NCBI RefSeq assembly: GCF_001936625.1
Contig: NZ_MSDU01000028.1
Span: forward strand, 1-35,333
DNA: 35,333 nt
Source of the DNA: Domibacillus antri
Lineage (GTDB): Bacteria; Bacillota; Bacilli; Bacillales; Domibacillaceae
Direction of reading: 5' to 3'
The position numbers and the translations under genes were made by a program. Shown here one piece after another: positions 23,605 through 32,022 of this stretch (positions are counted from its first letter, which is position 1; each line of letters begins with the position of its first letter). The notes beneath the pieces were generated by a model that did no database searches, had not been told where the DNA came from, and worked only from the letters and a program-made list of their open reading frames with translations.

Positions 23605-24489
23605 ATGGAAAATAAAGTAACGTTTGGTTTAGAAAATGTACATTATGCCCCATATACAGAAAATACCGGTGTAATCACTTACGATACACCTATTGCTCTT
23701 CCGGGCGGGATTGAACTGTCATTAGAGCCACGCGGCGACATGGTAGAGTTTTATGCCGATAACATGCTTTTTTACTCCGCATCAAACAATCAAGGTTATG
23801 ACGGCACGTTGTCACTCGCTAACATCCCGGCGCAATTTGCTATTGATGCACTAGGCGAAGAAAAGGACGAGGTAAACGGCGTCTTAAATGAGATTGCGAC
23901 AGCAAAAGGGAAACCTTTCGCGCTAATGTTTGAATTTGACGGCGATGCAAAAGCGACTCGTCACGTTTTATACAACTGTACAGCCAATCGCCCAACCGTC
24001 GCGTCCACAACAAAAACGAATACAGCCGAACCGAATGCGAACGAATTAACTTTTGTTTCAAGTCCAATTTCGATTGACGGTAAAATGATGGTTAAAACAA
24101 AAACAACATCGACTACACCGCTAGCTGTGTACGATGCTTGGTACACTTCAGTATTTAATTCGATTTCTGATACAGTTCCGCCTACCGTTACTGTATCGCC
24201 TGCTGACGGAGCTACAGCAGTCGCTGTTGACGCTAACATCGTCTGGACATTCTCGGAAGCAATTCGACAAGCTGATGTTACAGGAGCGAACTTCTTTGTC
24301 ACAGATAACACAGGTGTGGAAGTTGCCGGGGCACTTACTGTTAGCACTGATCAAACCATTGTTACCTTTAATCCGACAGCCAGCCTTACAGCTCTTACTG
24401 CCTACACAGCGATCGCGACGAAAAACATCAAAGACCTTGCGGGTAACTCACTTGCTCAAAATAGTGTAACAAACTTCACAACTGCGTAA
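23605..24489 (+). CDS. Major tail tube protein with C-terminal Ig-like (Big_5) domain
   Basis: 294 residues. Residues 1-185 form the tail tube domain (KVTFGLENVHYAPYTEN ... GYDGTLSLANIPAQFAIDALG), like phi13/TP901-type major tail proteins. Residues ~191-294 are a Big_5-type bacterial Ig-like domain (PPTVTVSPADGATAVAVDANIVWTF ... LTAYTAIATKNIKDLAGN), which would project from the tube surface. Such domains on tail tubes are known and are thought to bind host or environmental glycans weakly. Confidence 0.88.
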   Translation: MENKVTFGLENVHYAPYTENTGVITYDTPIALPGGIELSLEPRGDMVEFYADNMLFYSASNNQGYDGTLSLANIPAQFAIDALGEEKDEVNGVLNEIATAKGKPFALMFEFDGDAKATRHVLYNCTANRPTVASTTKTNTAEPNANELTFVSSPISIDGKMMVKTKTTSTTPLAVYDAWYTSVFNSISDTVPPTVTVSPADGATAVAVDANIVWTFSEAIRQADVTGANFFVTDNTGVEVAGALTVSTDQTIVTFNPTASLTALTAYTAIATKNIKDLAGNSLAQNSVTNFTTA

Positions 24490-24501
24490 AGGGTGATATA
24501 G

Positions 24502-24852
24502 ATGGAAAAAACACTAACCATTGACGGAAAAGAAGTACGGTTTAAGTCAACAGCGGCTACGGCTTTGCGCTACAAAGCACAGTTTCGCAAGGACTATTTA
24601 ACCGACATTATTAAGCTTTCATCATTAGAAAAGCTTGGGAATTTAAATAGGGACAGCGTAACATCAGATGATCTGGAAGGAATTGATTTTGAGGTCATGT
24701 ATAACATTGCATGGGTTCTTGCTAAAACTGCTGATCCGAATATTTCGGACCCGATCACGTGGCTTGATGGATTTGAAGAATTTCCTCTCATGGACATCAT
24801 ACCGGAGTTAACCGAGATGGTTACGGCGTCGATCGGCACTAAAAAAAAATAG
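24502..24852 (+). CDS. Tail assembly chaperone, short form (gpG-like)
   Basis: 116 residues, between the major tail gene and the tape measure gene, the standard place for the tail chaperone. It ends with three lysine codons in an A9 run (24841-24849) and then TAG. The run allows a -1 shift to a longer form. The protein (KEVRFKSTAATALRYKAQFRKDYLTDIIKLS) resembles the chaperones of Bacillus and Lactococcus phages that bind the tape measure before tube polymerisation. Confidence 0.88.
   Translation: MEKTLTIDGKEVRFKSTAATALRYKAQFRKDYLTDIIKLSSLEKLGNLNRDSVTSDDLEGIDFEVMYNIAWVLAKTADPNISDPITWLDGFEEFPLMDIIPELTEMVTASIGTKKK
24843..24849 (+). other. Programmed -1 frameshift site A AAA AAA
   Basis: In the frame of the chaperone the heptamer is A AAA AAA followed directly by TAG. 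Re-reading one A gives ATA GAT GAA AAG and an open frame of 68 residues. A -1 shift between these two chaperone forms is a conserved property of siphophage tails. Confidence 0.85.
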
Positions 24853-25055
24853 ATGAAAAGCAGGGAACGTCCGATGGGGAATTTTCTATCGAAACGTTCC
24901 TTGTTTTGTGTCGCAAGTGTGGATTATCTCATGAAGATTTAGAAGAAATGACGATTGGTATGTGCCTTGATTACATCGATGAATATTTAGAACTGCAGAA
25001 ACCATCAAAAGAAAAAGCGAAAAAAGCCAGTCAGGCTGATTTTGACTCCTTTTAA
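24849..25055 (+). CDS. Tail assembly chaperone, frameshift extension (gpT-like)
   Basis: After the -1 shift the frame continues for 68 residues (IDEKQGTSDGEFSIETFLVL ... CRKCGLSHEDLEEMTIGMCL ... ASQADFDSF), giving a 184-residue fusion with the short chaperone. It has no start codon or ribosome-binding site of its own, and it fills the gap up to the tape measure gene. The long form is the one expected to hold the tape measure while the short form recruits tail tube protein. Confidence 0.85.
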   Translation: MDEKQGTSDGEFSIETFLVLCRKCGLSHEDLEEMTIGMCLDYIDEYLELQKPSKEKAKKASQADFDSF

Positions 25056-25070
25056 AAGTGAGGTGAAAAC

Positions 25071-28000
25071 ATGGCTGATAGAATTAAAGGGATTACGATA
25101 GAAATCGGATCTGACACGGTCGGCTTACAGAAGGCTTTATCTGGTGTTAATAAACAATCCACAGCTTTGCAAAAAGAATTAAGAGACGTCGAACGGCTTC
25201 TTAAATTTAATCCTGGCAACACAGAAGCCTTAGCACAAAAACAAAAGCTTCTTTCTGATCAAGTGTCCGTCACCACGGATAAACTAAATCAGTTAAAACA
25301 GGCCGAACAGCAGGTGCAAGCGCAGTTTGCATCCGGGAAAATATCGGAAGAGCAGTACCGGGCTTTTCGCCGGGAGATTGAGTTTACGGAAGGCACTCTC
25401 CAAAAGCTGAAAAATCAAATGGCTGGCATGCAAGCTGAACAGGAGCGTATGGCAAGCTCCACGCGTCAGTTGAATACACTGTTTGATGCCACTGGAAAAA
25501 GTGTTGATGATTTTGCGGATTCGCTTGGTTCAAGGCTCACGAATGCGATTAAAAACGGTACCGCGTCCTCCAAGCAACTTGATGAAGCAATCAGCAAAAT
25601 TGGACAAGAAGCGCTTGGCGCCGGTGTGGATATAGATAAAATGAAGCAAGCCCTGTCAAAAATAGATGACGGGGCTTCTTTAAAATCTGTCAAAAAGGAC
25701 TTAAATGCCCTTTCTACAGAGGCTGGTGAAGCTAAAAAAGCCATCGGTGATATGGGTTCCGAAATCCAAAACGTGGCGGGTGCTCTTGTAGCAGGCGGCG
25801 GTCTGGCCGGTGCAATTGACCAAGCTTTGGATGTTTCCCGCCTCAATACGAAAATAGAAATTTCGATGGAGGTGCCCGAAGCATCGAAAGCCGCCGTGAA
25901 AGAAGCGATTCGCGGCGTGGAGGCATACGGGGTTGATGCGGAAGCGGCGCTGGAAGGCGTCCGCAGACAATGGGCGCTGAATAAAGATGCTTCTGATGAA
26001 TCCAATGCCGCTGTTGTAGAAGGGGCCTCCTCAATTGCGGCTGCTTATGCAGGAATTGACTTCACGGAACTCATTCAAGAGACGAATGAAATTTCAAAAG
26101 CTTTAAACATATCGAATGAAGAGGCATTGGCTCTCACAAATTCACTGTTAAAAGCGGGATTCCCGCCGGAGCAGATCGACATCATCGCCGAATATGGTAC
26201 ACAGCTTAAAATGGCAGGCTATGATGCACAAGAAATACAGGCGATCATGGCGGCAGGGGTTGATACCGGAACTTGGAATATTGATAATCTTTTAGATGGT
26301 TTGAAAGAAGGACGTATTCGAGTTGCTGAATTCGGCCAAGAAGTCCCGAAAGCCTTAAAAGAGCTTATATCCGGTACGGACATCTCCGCCAAACAGCTGA
26401 AAGAGTGGGGGAAAGCAGTAGCAGCTGGCGGCGAGGGCGGATCCAAAGCCATGACAGAAATCGCTACAGCTCTTCAGGACGTGGATGATGAAACAAAAAG
26501 GAATCTTATCGGTGTCCAAATATTCGGGACCATGTACGAAGATCAGGGAAAAAACATCATCGACACTCTGCTAAATGCTCAAAATGCAACAGTCGATTTA
26601 AAAACGAGCCAAGATCAATTGAATGCGGCTACTGCACAATTAAAGGCAGATCCTGTTGTCCAGTTAAAGCAAGCTGCGGCAGACCTGAAAGTGGCACTGG
26701 AGCCGCTGCTTGTTATCATCGCTAACGTTGTATCCGGCCTTGCTTCATGGGCCTCTGAAAATCCAAAACTGGCGGCTACTATCATAGCAATTGGAACGGC
26801 TATCGGTATTTTAATTGGGGCATGTATAGCATTGGCCCCGACCTTTATCGCCATATCCACCGCTCTTGGCGGGGCAGGAGGGGCGGCGGCTCTATTTGGC
26901 GGGGCGTTAGCGGCTTTAACAGGTCCTATCGGACTGACCGTTGCGGCACTGGCCGGACTCGGCATAGGTGCAGTTGCAGTTGCCAATGAGCTTAAAAAAC
27001 CATCACTTGAGGTTGAGATTTTCGGCAATAAGGTATCAGAGAGTACGCAAAAAGCGGTAGGCGGATTTTTGAATTTGAATGAACAAGCGACTGCCGCATT
27101 AAATCAGCTGTCGTGGAGCGGTCAGACCGTTACTGGCGAAATGGCTACAAATATCATCGCTACTTTTAATCAAATGGGTACGCAGATTTTAACGGAAATG
27201 CAAACGAATCATGCTGCACAATTAGCTGCTACACAAACCTTTTTTGCGACCAGTAAAACGTTGACGGAGCAGGAAGAAGCACAAATTGTAGCTAAAGTAC
27301 AAGAATCGCAACAGCAACAGCAAACAGCCATTTCAGAAGGTCAAGCAAGAATAAAGGAAATTTTAACGTTAGCAAAAGAGGAAAAAAGAGCGATTACCGA
27401 TGCCGAACGTTTGGAAATTAATAAAATTCAAGAGGAAATGAAAGTAACAGCTGTCAAGGTCATGTCTGAAAGTGAAGCAGAGCAAAAGGCGATCCTTGAA
27501 AGCTTGAAATCAGAATCAAGTAAAATTACGGCCGAACAAGCGGCTGAAGTGGTCAAAAATGCTACTGATCAAAAAGATAAAGTTGTGAAAGAAGCGAATT
27601 CACAATATAAAGATTCAGTTGCTGAAATCATCCGCATGCGGGACGAATCGAAAGTGATTAGTAAAGATCAAGCCGATAAGCTTATTCAAGAAGCAAAACG
27701 ACAGCGTGACGAAACGGTTAAAAATGCGCAAGAAACTCATCAGAATGTAGTAAAAGAAGCCCAAGCTCAAGCTGACGAACACGTTAATAAGGTTGATTGG
27801 GAAACCGGACAAATTAAGTCTAAATGGCAAGTAATGAAAGATGATGTCTCCAGAAAAACGCAAGAACTGGGTACAAACATTTCAAATGGCTGGAATGATG
27901 CTTTAACAGCTACGAGAAACAAAGCAGAAGAAATTAGGATCACCGCCATAAGTAAAACTACAGCAACCGTAACGGCTGTCGGAAATAAAATGGCCGAGGT

Positions 28001-28496
28001 AAAAGATAAGGTGTCATCGGGCTGGGACAAGGCACAAGCGTATTTATCCGGTATTGATTTGGCTGGCATAGGGGCGGATATTATTAAGGGTTTAGCTAAC
28101 GGAATGGGATCAATGGCTTCTTCAGTGTGGAATAAGGCACAGGAAATTGCCGATGGTATCACAAGACGAATCAAAACAGCTTTAGACATTAATTCTCCTT
28201 CCCGTGTGATGAAAGGAATAGGGGAAAATGTTGGTGAAGGTCTGGTATTGGGGATTGAAGGGACTACTGATAAACTAAATAGCGTTATGAGTAATGTCTA
28301 CGGAAGTATAGCCGGAAGTGCTGAGAAAATGATGAGTCAAGGTGTCCAATCAAGTAACTACAGCTATGATCAGTCTAAAACATATCAACCGAGCATCACG
28401 ATCATAAATCAAGCTTCGGACGCATCGCCGTCTGAAATCGCAAGAAAAGCATTACAAACTCAAAGACAGTTGGCGATGGAGTGGGGGATGAGATAA
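25071..28496 (+). CDS. Tail tape measure protein
   Basis: 1141 residues, the longest gene, right after the chaperone pair. It begins with ADRIKGITIEIGSDTVGLQKALSGVNKQ and a long coiled coil. A hydrophobic, glycine/alanine-rich region lies at ~545-645. A heptad-rich coiled coil of K, E and Q follows (~730-930) and the end (GLANGMGSMASSVWNKAQEIADGITRRIKTALDINSPSRVMKGIGENVGEGLVLGIEG) is a common TMP C terminus. Length should set the tail at roughly 170 nm using 0.15 nm per residue. No muralytic domain was seen. Confidence 0.93.
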   Translation: MADRIKGITIEIGSDTVGLQKALSGVNKQSTALQKELRDVERLLKFNPGNTEALAQKQKLLSDQVSVTTDKLNQLKQAEQQVQAQFASGKISEEQYRAFRREIEFTEGTLQKLKNQMAGMQAEQERMASSTRQLNTLFDATGKSVDDFADSLGSRLTNAIKNGTASSKQLDEAISKIGQEALGAGVDIDKMKQALSKIDDGASLKSVKKDLNALSTEAGEAKKAIGDMGSEIQNVAGALVAGGGLAGAIDQALDVSRLNTKIEISMEVPEASKAAVKEAIRGVEAYGVDAEAALEGVRRQWALNKDASDESNAAVVEGASSIAAAYAGIDFTELIQETNEISKALNISNEEALALTNSLLKAGFPPEQIDIIAEYGTQLKMAGYDAQEIQAIMAAGVDTGTWNIDNLLDGLKEGRIRVAEFGQEVPKALKELISGTDISAKQLKEWGKAVAAGGEGGSKAMTEIATALQDVDDETKRNLIGVQIFGTMYEDQGKNIIDTLLNAQNATVDLKTSQDQLNAATAQLKADPVVQLKQAAADLKVALEPLLVIIANVVSGLASWASENPKLAATIIAIGTAIGILIGACIALAPTFIAISTALGGAGGAAALFGGALAALTGPIGLTVAALAGLGIGAVAVANELKKPSLEVEIFGNKVSESTQKAVGGFLNLNEQATAALNQLSWSGQTVTGEMATNIIATFNQMGTQILTEMQTNHAAQLAATQTFFATSKTLTEQEEAQIVAKVQESQQQQQTAISEGQARIKEILTLAKEEKRAITDAERLEINKIQEEMKVTAVKVMSESEAEQKAILESLKSESSKITAEQAAEVVKNATDQKDKVVKEANSQYKDSVAEIIRMRDESKVISKDQADKLIQEAKRQRDETVKNAQETHQNVVKEAQAQADEHVNKVDWETGQIKSKWQVMKDDVSRKTQELGTNISNGWNDALTATRNKAEEIRITAISKTTATVTAVGNKMAEVKDKVSSGWDKAQAYLSGIDLAGIGADIIKGLANGMGSMASSVWNKAQEIADGITRRIKTALDINSPSRVMKGIGENVGEGLVLGIEGTTDKLNSVMSNVYGSIAGSAEKMMSQGVQSSNYSYDQSKTYQPSITIINQASDASPSEIARKALQTQRQLAMEWGMR

Positions 28497-29357
28497 ATGT
28501 CTGAAAAAATTACATTTACTAATTCAAGAGGACAGTCAGTTGACATCGCAAATCGGCCCCCGTATCTCCTATCGAACCCTAATGGTTTAGGTGACGTAAA
28601 TGCGGATATTCAACGGCAGAAAGCCCCATTGCAGGACGGATCGACTTTCATTGATTCTGTATTAGATGAGAGAATCTTGAATTTTGAAGTCGCGATAATT
28701 GGTGATAACGAAGCAGATGTAGAAGAAAAACGAGTGTATCTTGCTTCTGTTTTCAATCCGAAATTAGGAGAGGGACTGTTAAGATTCAAAAATGAATACG
28801 GCATAAAAGAGATTAAAGCTGTTGCGGACGGCGTTCCAACCTTTCCAAGTGGTACAGAAAATAGAGGTAGAACCTATCAACGCTCTATAGTCAATTTAAT
28901 CTGCCCCGACCCCTACTGGAAATCACTCAGCGTCACAGAAGAACCGGCATTCGAGGGATTGTTTTCTTTTCCTTTCGAGGGCGAATTTCAGATGGGCATG
29001 CAGCGCGACCGGCGGATTATCAACAACGACGGCAATGCCCCGGCTCCTTTGCAGGTGGAGTTTTTCGGACCTGCGCTCAACCCTAAAATCATTAATAACA
29101 CGACAGGCGAATACATCAAGGTGAACCAAAACTTGTTAGAAGGTGAAATCATGAAAATCGACACAAGCGATACGAATAAATCGGTTGTGTTTATTGGCGT
29201 GGACGGATCTGTGCGGAATGTGTTCAACTGGATCGACCTAAACAGCACATTTTTTAAATTAGTCATCGGTGAAAACGATATTGAATATACAGCTGACAGC
29301 GACATACAAGGCGCAATCGTCAATATCAGCTACAGCAAACTGTATACAGCGGTTTAA
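28497..29357 (+). CDS. Distal tail protein (Dit-like)
   Basis: 286 residues, starting one base after the tape measure stop. The N-terminal part (ITFTNSRGQSVDIANRPPYLLS ... LQDGSTFIDSVLDERILNFEVAIIG) is the Dit ring domain, and CPDPYWKSL (~140) a conserved motif of the Sipho_tail family. It forms the hub between tail tube and baseplate or fibres. Confidence 0.88.
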   Translation: MSEKITFTNSRGQSVDIANRPPYLLSNPNGLGDVNADIQRQKAPLQDGSTFIDSVLDERILNFEVAIIGDNEADVEEKRVYLASVFNPKLGEGLLRFKNEYGIKEIKAVADGVPTFPSGTENRGRTYQRSIVNLICPDPYWKSLSVTEEPAFEGLFSFPFEGEFQMGMQRDRRIINNDGNAPAPLQVEFFGPALNPKIINNTTGEYIKVNQNLLEGEIMKIDTSDTNKSVVFIGVDGSVRNVFNWIDLNSTFFKLVIGENDIEYTADSDIQGAIVNISYSKLYTAV

Positions 29358-29372
29358 GAGGAAGGTGAGAAA

Positions 29373-30866
29373 ATGCAGATTTATAAACTATTTAACAGCG
29401 CCCCGGGCGACCCCCGGACGTATCAAGCCGCAGACTTTGCGTCTTATTTCGGAGATGTGCTGTCCACGGGATTGTTGCACACCGACAATATCCCTGCCTT
29501 GCAAGTTAAATGTGAGGGGACAGACTTACGCACGTATGTGGAGCCGGGCAAAGCACTCATGCAGGGATACGCCTATGAAAATACAGCTAACGAGTATTTA
29601 ACACATGCTCTGCCTGAGGCAACACTCGACCGTATTGACCGCATCGTTTTGCGGTTAGATAAAACCAATGCAAATCGTTATATCAAGCTGTTTATCAAGC
29701 AAGGTTTAGCGGCAGAAGCACCCGTACCGACAGCTTTACAGCGGGATGCGTTTATCTATGAGTTGTCGTTAGCGCAAATAAGAGTAAGAGCCAACACGAG
29801 CGTCTTAGACCCTGCTGACCTTATCGATGAGCGGCTGGACGAGCAGTTATGTGGCTTGGTTTACTCATTGATTAGTATTCCCACATCGCAGTTTCAGCAG
29901 GAATGGGATGAATTTATGGCCGGGATTGAGGCATCAGGATTTACCCCTGTACCGGACTTTAACGCACACGTTGCGGATTATGTGAAGCATCCAGGCTTTG
30001 GCGTTACAGCAGGAACAACAGCAAACACCTACGAATTAAACTTAAATCCCGCACCGACTGCATATGTGGATGGAATGAGCGTTTCTGTTGCTATTCATGC
30101 TGATTCTACAGGTGCCTCAACACTAAATGTAAATGGGTTAGGCGCTATTCCGCTAAAAAAAGCAAACGGAAATGACGTGACGAATTTAAAACTGAATGGA
30201 GTCTACACCTTCCGATACATTGCCGCAACCGGAAATTTTATCTTACAGGGTGAAGGGGGGAGTGGTAACGCGGTAGCTGCGGACCTATTAAGCGGGAAAA
30301 CAGCAAGTACGGATACAGGTGATATTGTTGGAACTATGACGAACAGAGGAGTCGTTAACATCACGCCTAACACAGTAAACCAAGTCATACCGGCAGGTTT
30401 TCATAATGGGAGTGGTATAGTGGCTGGCGATCCTGATTTGATTGCGGAAAATATTAAATTAGGGACAGTTATATTTGGTGTTACAGGGAATGTGCCTCCC
30501 ATTTTTTTAGCTGGTGATGCTGTTTTATATTTAGATAGTGGTCAATACAGCAATACAACAACCACACCAACAAAAGTAGGGAAAGCATTTAGACCAACCG
30601 CCGCAGGAACAATAAGGGTTAGCTTAGAATTAAGAGCAAGTAATGTTAACAATCCTGTCGCGGCCCAAGTTTATAAAAATGGCTCGCCTACGGGAACTAC
30701 TTTCACGTATAACCCTAGTAGCACAAGTGCATGGGTAAAATTCACGCAAGATATTATCTTTTCTGCTAATGATGTTCTGGAAATATATATTTGGTGCATC
30801 GGGAGTTTACAAGTGGATGTTAGAAATATTCAATGGCAGATAAATCCACGTTCTACATTCAGTTAA
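29373..30866 (+). CDS. Tail fibre / baseplate-like protein (candidate receptor binding)
   Basis: 497 residues. Residues 1-180 form a conserved baseplate-type domain. The middle (~215-300) has a beta-rich repeat (TANTYELNLNPAPTAYVDGMSVSV, then a GASTLNVNG motif). The ~310-365 stretch (DLLSGKTASTDTGDIVGTM, NRGVVNITPNTVNQVIPAGFHNGSG, DLIAENIKLGTVIFGVTGN) is a tail-fibre element seen in many Bacillota phages. The final ~110 residues form a beta-sandwich, likely the host-contact tip. It sits between Dit and the small accessory genes. Confidence 0.78.
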   Translation: MQIYKLFNSAPGDPRTYQAADFASYFGDVLSTGLLHTDNIPALQVKCEGTDLRTYVEPGKALMQGYAYENTANEYLTHALPEATLDRIDRIVLRLDKTNANRYIKLFIKQGLAAEAPVPTALQRDAFIYELSLAQIRVRANTSVLDPADLIDERLDEQLCGLVYSLISIPTSQFQQEWDEFMAGIEASGFTPVPDFNAHVADYVKHPGFGVTAGTTANTYELNLNPAPTAYVDGMSVSVAIHADSTGASTLNVNGLGAIPLKKANGNDVTNLKLNGVYTFRYIAATGNFILQGEGGSGNAVAADLLSGKTASTDTGDIVGTMTNRGVVNITPNTVNQVIPAGFHNGSGIVAGDPDLIAENIKLGTVIFGVTGNVPPIFLAGDAVLYLDSGQYSNTTTTPTKVGKAFRPTAAGTIRVSLELRASNVNNPVAAQVYKNGSPTGTTFTYNPSSTSAWVKFTQDIIFSANDVLEIYIWCIGSLQVDVRNIQWQINPRSTFS

Positions 30867-30880
30867 GGGGGAATTGAAAA

Positions 30881-31147
30881 ATGGTAGAAAAAGTGCAGTT
30901 TGAAACTGAAGAAGAAAAACAACAAATTATTTTCAATAAATCAGCAATGTTTTTAATTGAAGAACAAAGATTGTTCGAGGGTAACTTTTTGATTTTTTCG
31001 GATGTTTCTCCCGAAAAAGAAGTTGTTTATGTAAATCTGCCAGCAGAGGAGTTAGAAGCGATAAAAATAATGGCAGCACAACAAGAAACAGTTATTGAAG
31101 AATTAATGTTTATCATCATACCTGAACTTACAGGAGGAGGAATTTAA
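30881..31147 (+). CDS. Small tail-fibre-associated protein (hypothetical)
   Basis: 88 residues, acidic, with AAGGGGGAA upstream. It follows the fibre gene by 14 nt and overlaps the next small gene. The position is that of XkdW-like or fibre-assembly proteins of Bacillus phages, but the sequence is not distinctive enough for me to assign it. Confidence 0.55.
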   Translation: MVEKVQFETEEEKQQIIFNKSAMFLIEEQRLFEGNFLIFSDVSPEKEVVYVNLPAEELEAIKIMAAQQETVIEELMFIIIPELTGGGI

Positions 31148-31299
31148 TGATGGCTATGTATATTGCGCAAAAAATCATGGACGGAAAACAGGATTATAAA
31201 TATGTGTTTAGCATTTCGGTGTATCAACGTTACCAAGGAGATGTGGACGCTATTCTAATCGCAGAGGGTCGGCAGGATTTAATCGGAACGATTGGCTGA
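31147..31299 (+). CDS. XkdX/CD1375-like small protein
   Basis: 50 residues, with a very strong AGGAGGAGGA site and a start overlapping the previous stop (TAATG). MYIAQKIMDGKQDYKYVFS ... DVDAILIAEGRQDLIGTIG resembles the tiny XkdX/CD1375-type proteins of Bacillota phages, which lie after fibre genes and have unknown function. Confidence 0.6.
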   Translation: MMAMYIAQKIMDGKQDYKYVFSISVYQRYQGDVDAILIAEGRQDLIGTIG

Positions 31300-31405
31300 C
31301 AGCAGGGCCATAATGCGTCTTAGTATTGTCGCTATTTGTCGAACGATCTTTGTAGGATTTACACTCCTTTTGCCGAATTGAATAGGTGAAGGGAGTGGAT
31401 TATGT

Positions 31406-31960
31406 ATGATAAACAGAGTAGTAAATATGGATCATGAGATGTACAATGACGGGCTGTATTTTACAGAACAGGCAACCAAAGAGACTCATTTTGGAGACAT
31501 CCAGAGGTGCTATCGTTTTGCGGTGGTAAGCTTCGCCTCTTCGTTTGAGTCTTTTCTCAATCGGAAAATAAAAAGGATTTTAGTAGATGATATTAACAAA
31601 GTGGATAATGGGGAATATCTGCTCGGATTCTTAAATCAAGGGTTCGAATTCTCTAAACTCCCCAATGAGTTGAGGACAATTGATAGTAAGTTAGAGCTTA
31701 TGGAGAAACTCTTAGGATTAAATAATGGGGAACTCAAAACCACTGAGTTTATGACTTTTAACAAAGACATTATTAAACTTCGTAACGCGATTGTTCACTA
31801 TTCACACAGTAACTTCTCGACTCTTTATGAAAAAGAACTAGGCGCTGCCGCTTCGACGGGTGCCAAACTATTAGTAAGTACAATTTCCTCTTTTTGCGAT
31901 ATTTCATGTTTGGAGTTTCCTCCATTCTATAATAAGGAGAAATACGAACCTATCAAATAA
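31406..31960 (+). CDS. HEPN-like protein inserted in the tail module
   Basis: 184 residues, mainly helical. LRNAIVHYSHS (~125-135) contains R126-N127-x3-H131, the RNxxxH (R-x4-H) signature of HEPN RNase domains; the upstream helix (YRFAVVSFASSFESFLNRKIKRIL, ~36-59) fits the first HEPN helix pair, as in the RiboL-PSP-HEPN and MAE_28990 groups. HEPN domains are usually RNases in toxin-antitoxin and abortive infection systems. The gene is flanked by 106 bp of non-coding DNA upstream and its own terminator downstream and interrupts the tail genes, typical of a moron. A role in superinfection exclusion or defence is inferred; no antitoxin gene is seen nearby. Confidence 0.65.
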   Translation: MINRVVNMDHEMYNDGLYFTEQATKETHFGDIQRCYRFAVVSFASSFESFLNRKIKRILVDDINKVDNGEYLLGFLNQGFEFSKLPNELRTIDSKLELMEKLLGLNNGELKTTEFMTFNKDIIKLRNAIVHYSHSNFSTLYEKELGAAASTGAKLLVSTISSFCDISCLEFPPFYNKEKYEPIK

Positions 31961-31972
31961 TGCCGATTGCTA

Positions 31973-31998
31973 AGCATCCTTAATTGGGTGCTCTTTTT
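31973..31998 (+). terminator. Terminator directly after the HEPN-like gene
   Basis: AGCATCC pairs with GGGTGCT over a TTAATT loop and is followed by CTTTTT. It gives the HEPN-like gene an independent transcription end inside the late operon, as expected for a moron. Confidence 0.65.
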
Positions 31999-32022
31999 AT
32001 GTCCAGAAAGCGAGGTGAGCAC

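Noticed and set aside
25466-26005. A 179-residue minus-strand ORF inside the tape measure gene
   Set aside because: It is rich in Ala and Ser, as expected from reading the complement of a coiled-coil gene, and lacks a ribosome-binding site.
27260-27860. A separate gene or insertion in the K/E/Q-rich part of the tape measure gene
   Set aside because: The frame is continuous and heptad-rich coiled coil is normal for tape measure proteins.
31325-31385. A single TGTCGAA motif upstream of the HEPN-like gene as a Spo0A box
   Set aside because: A lone 7-mer occurs by chance several times in this window, including within coding sequence, and no matching -35/-10 pair is convincing.
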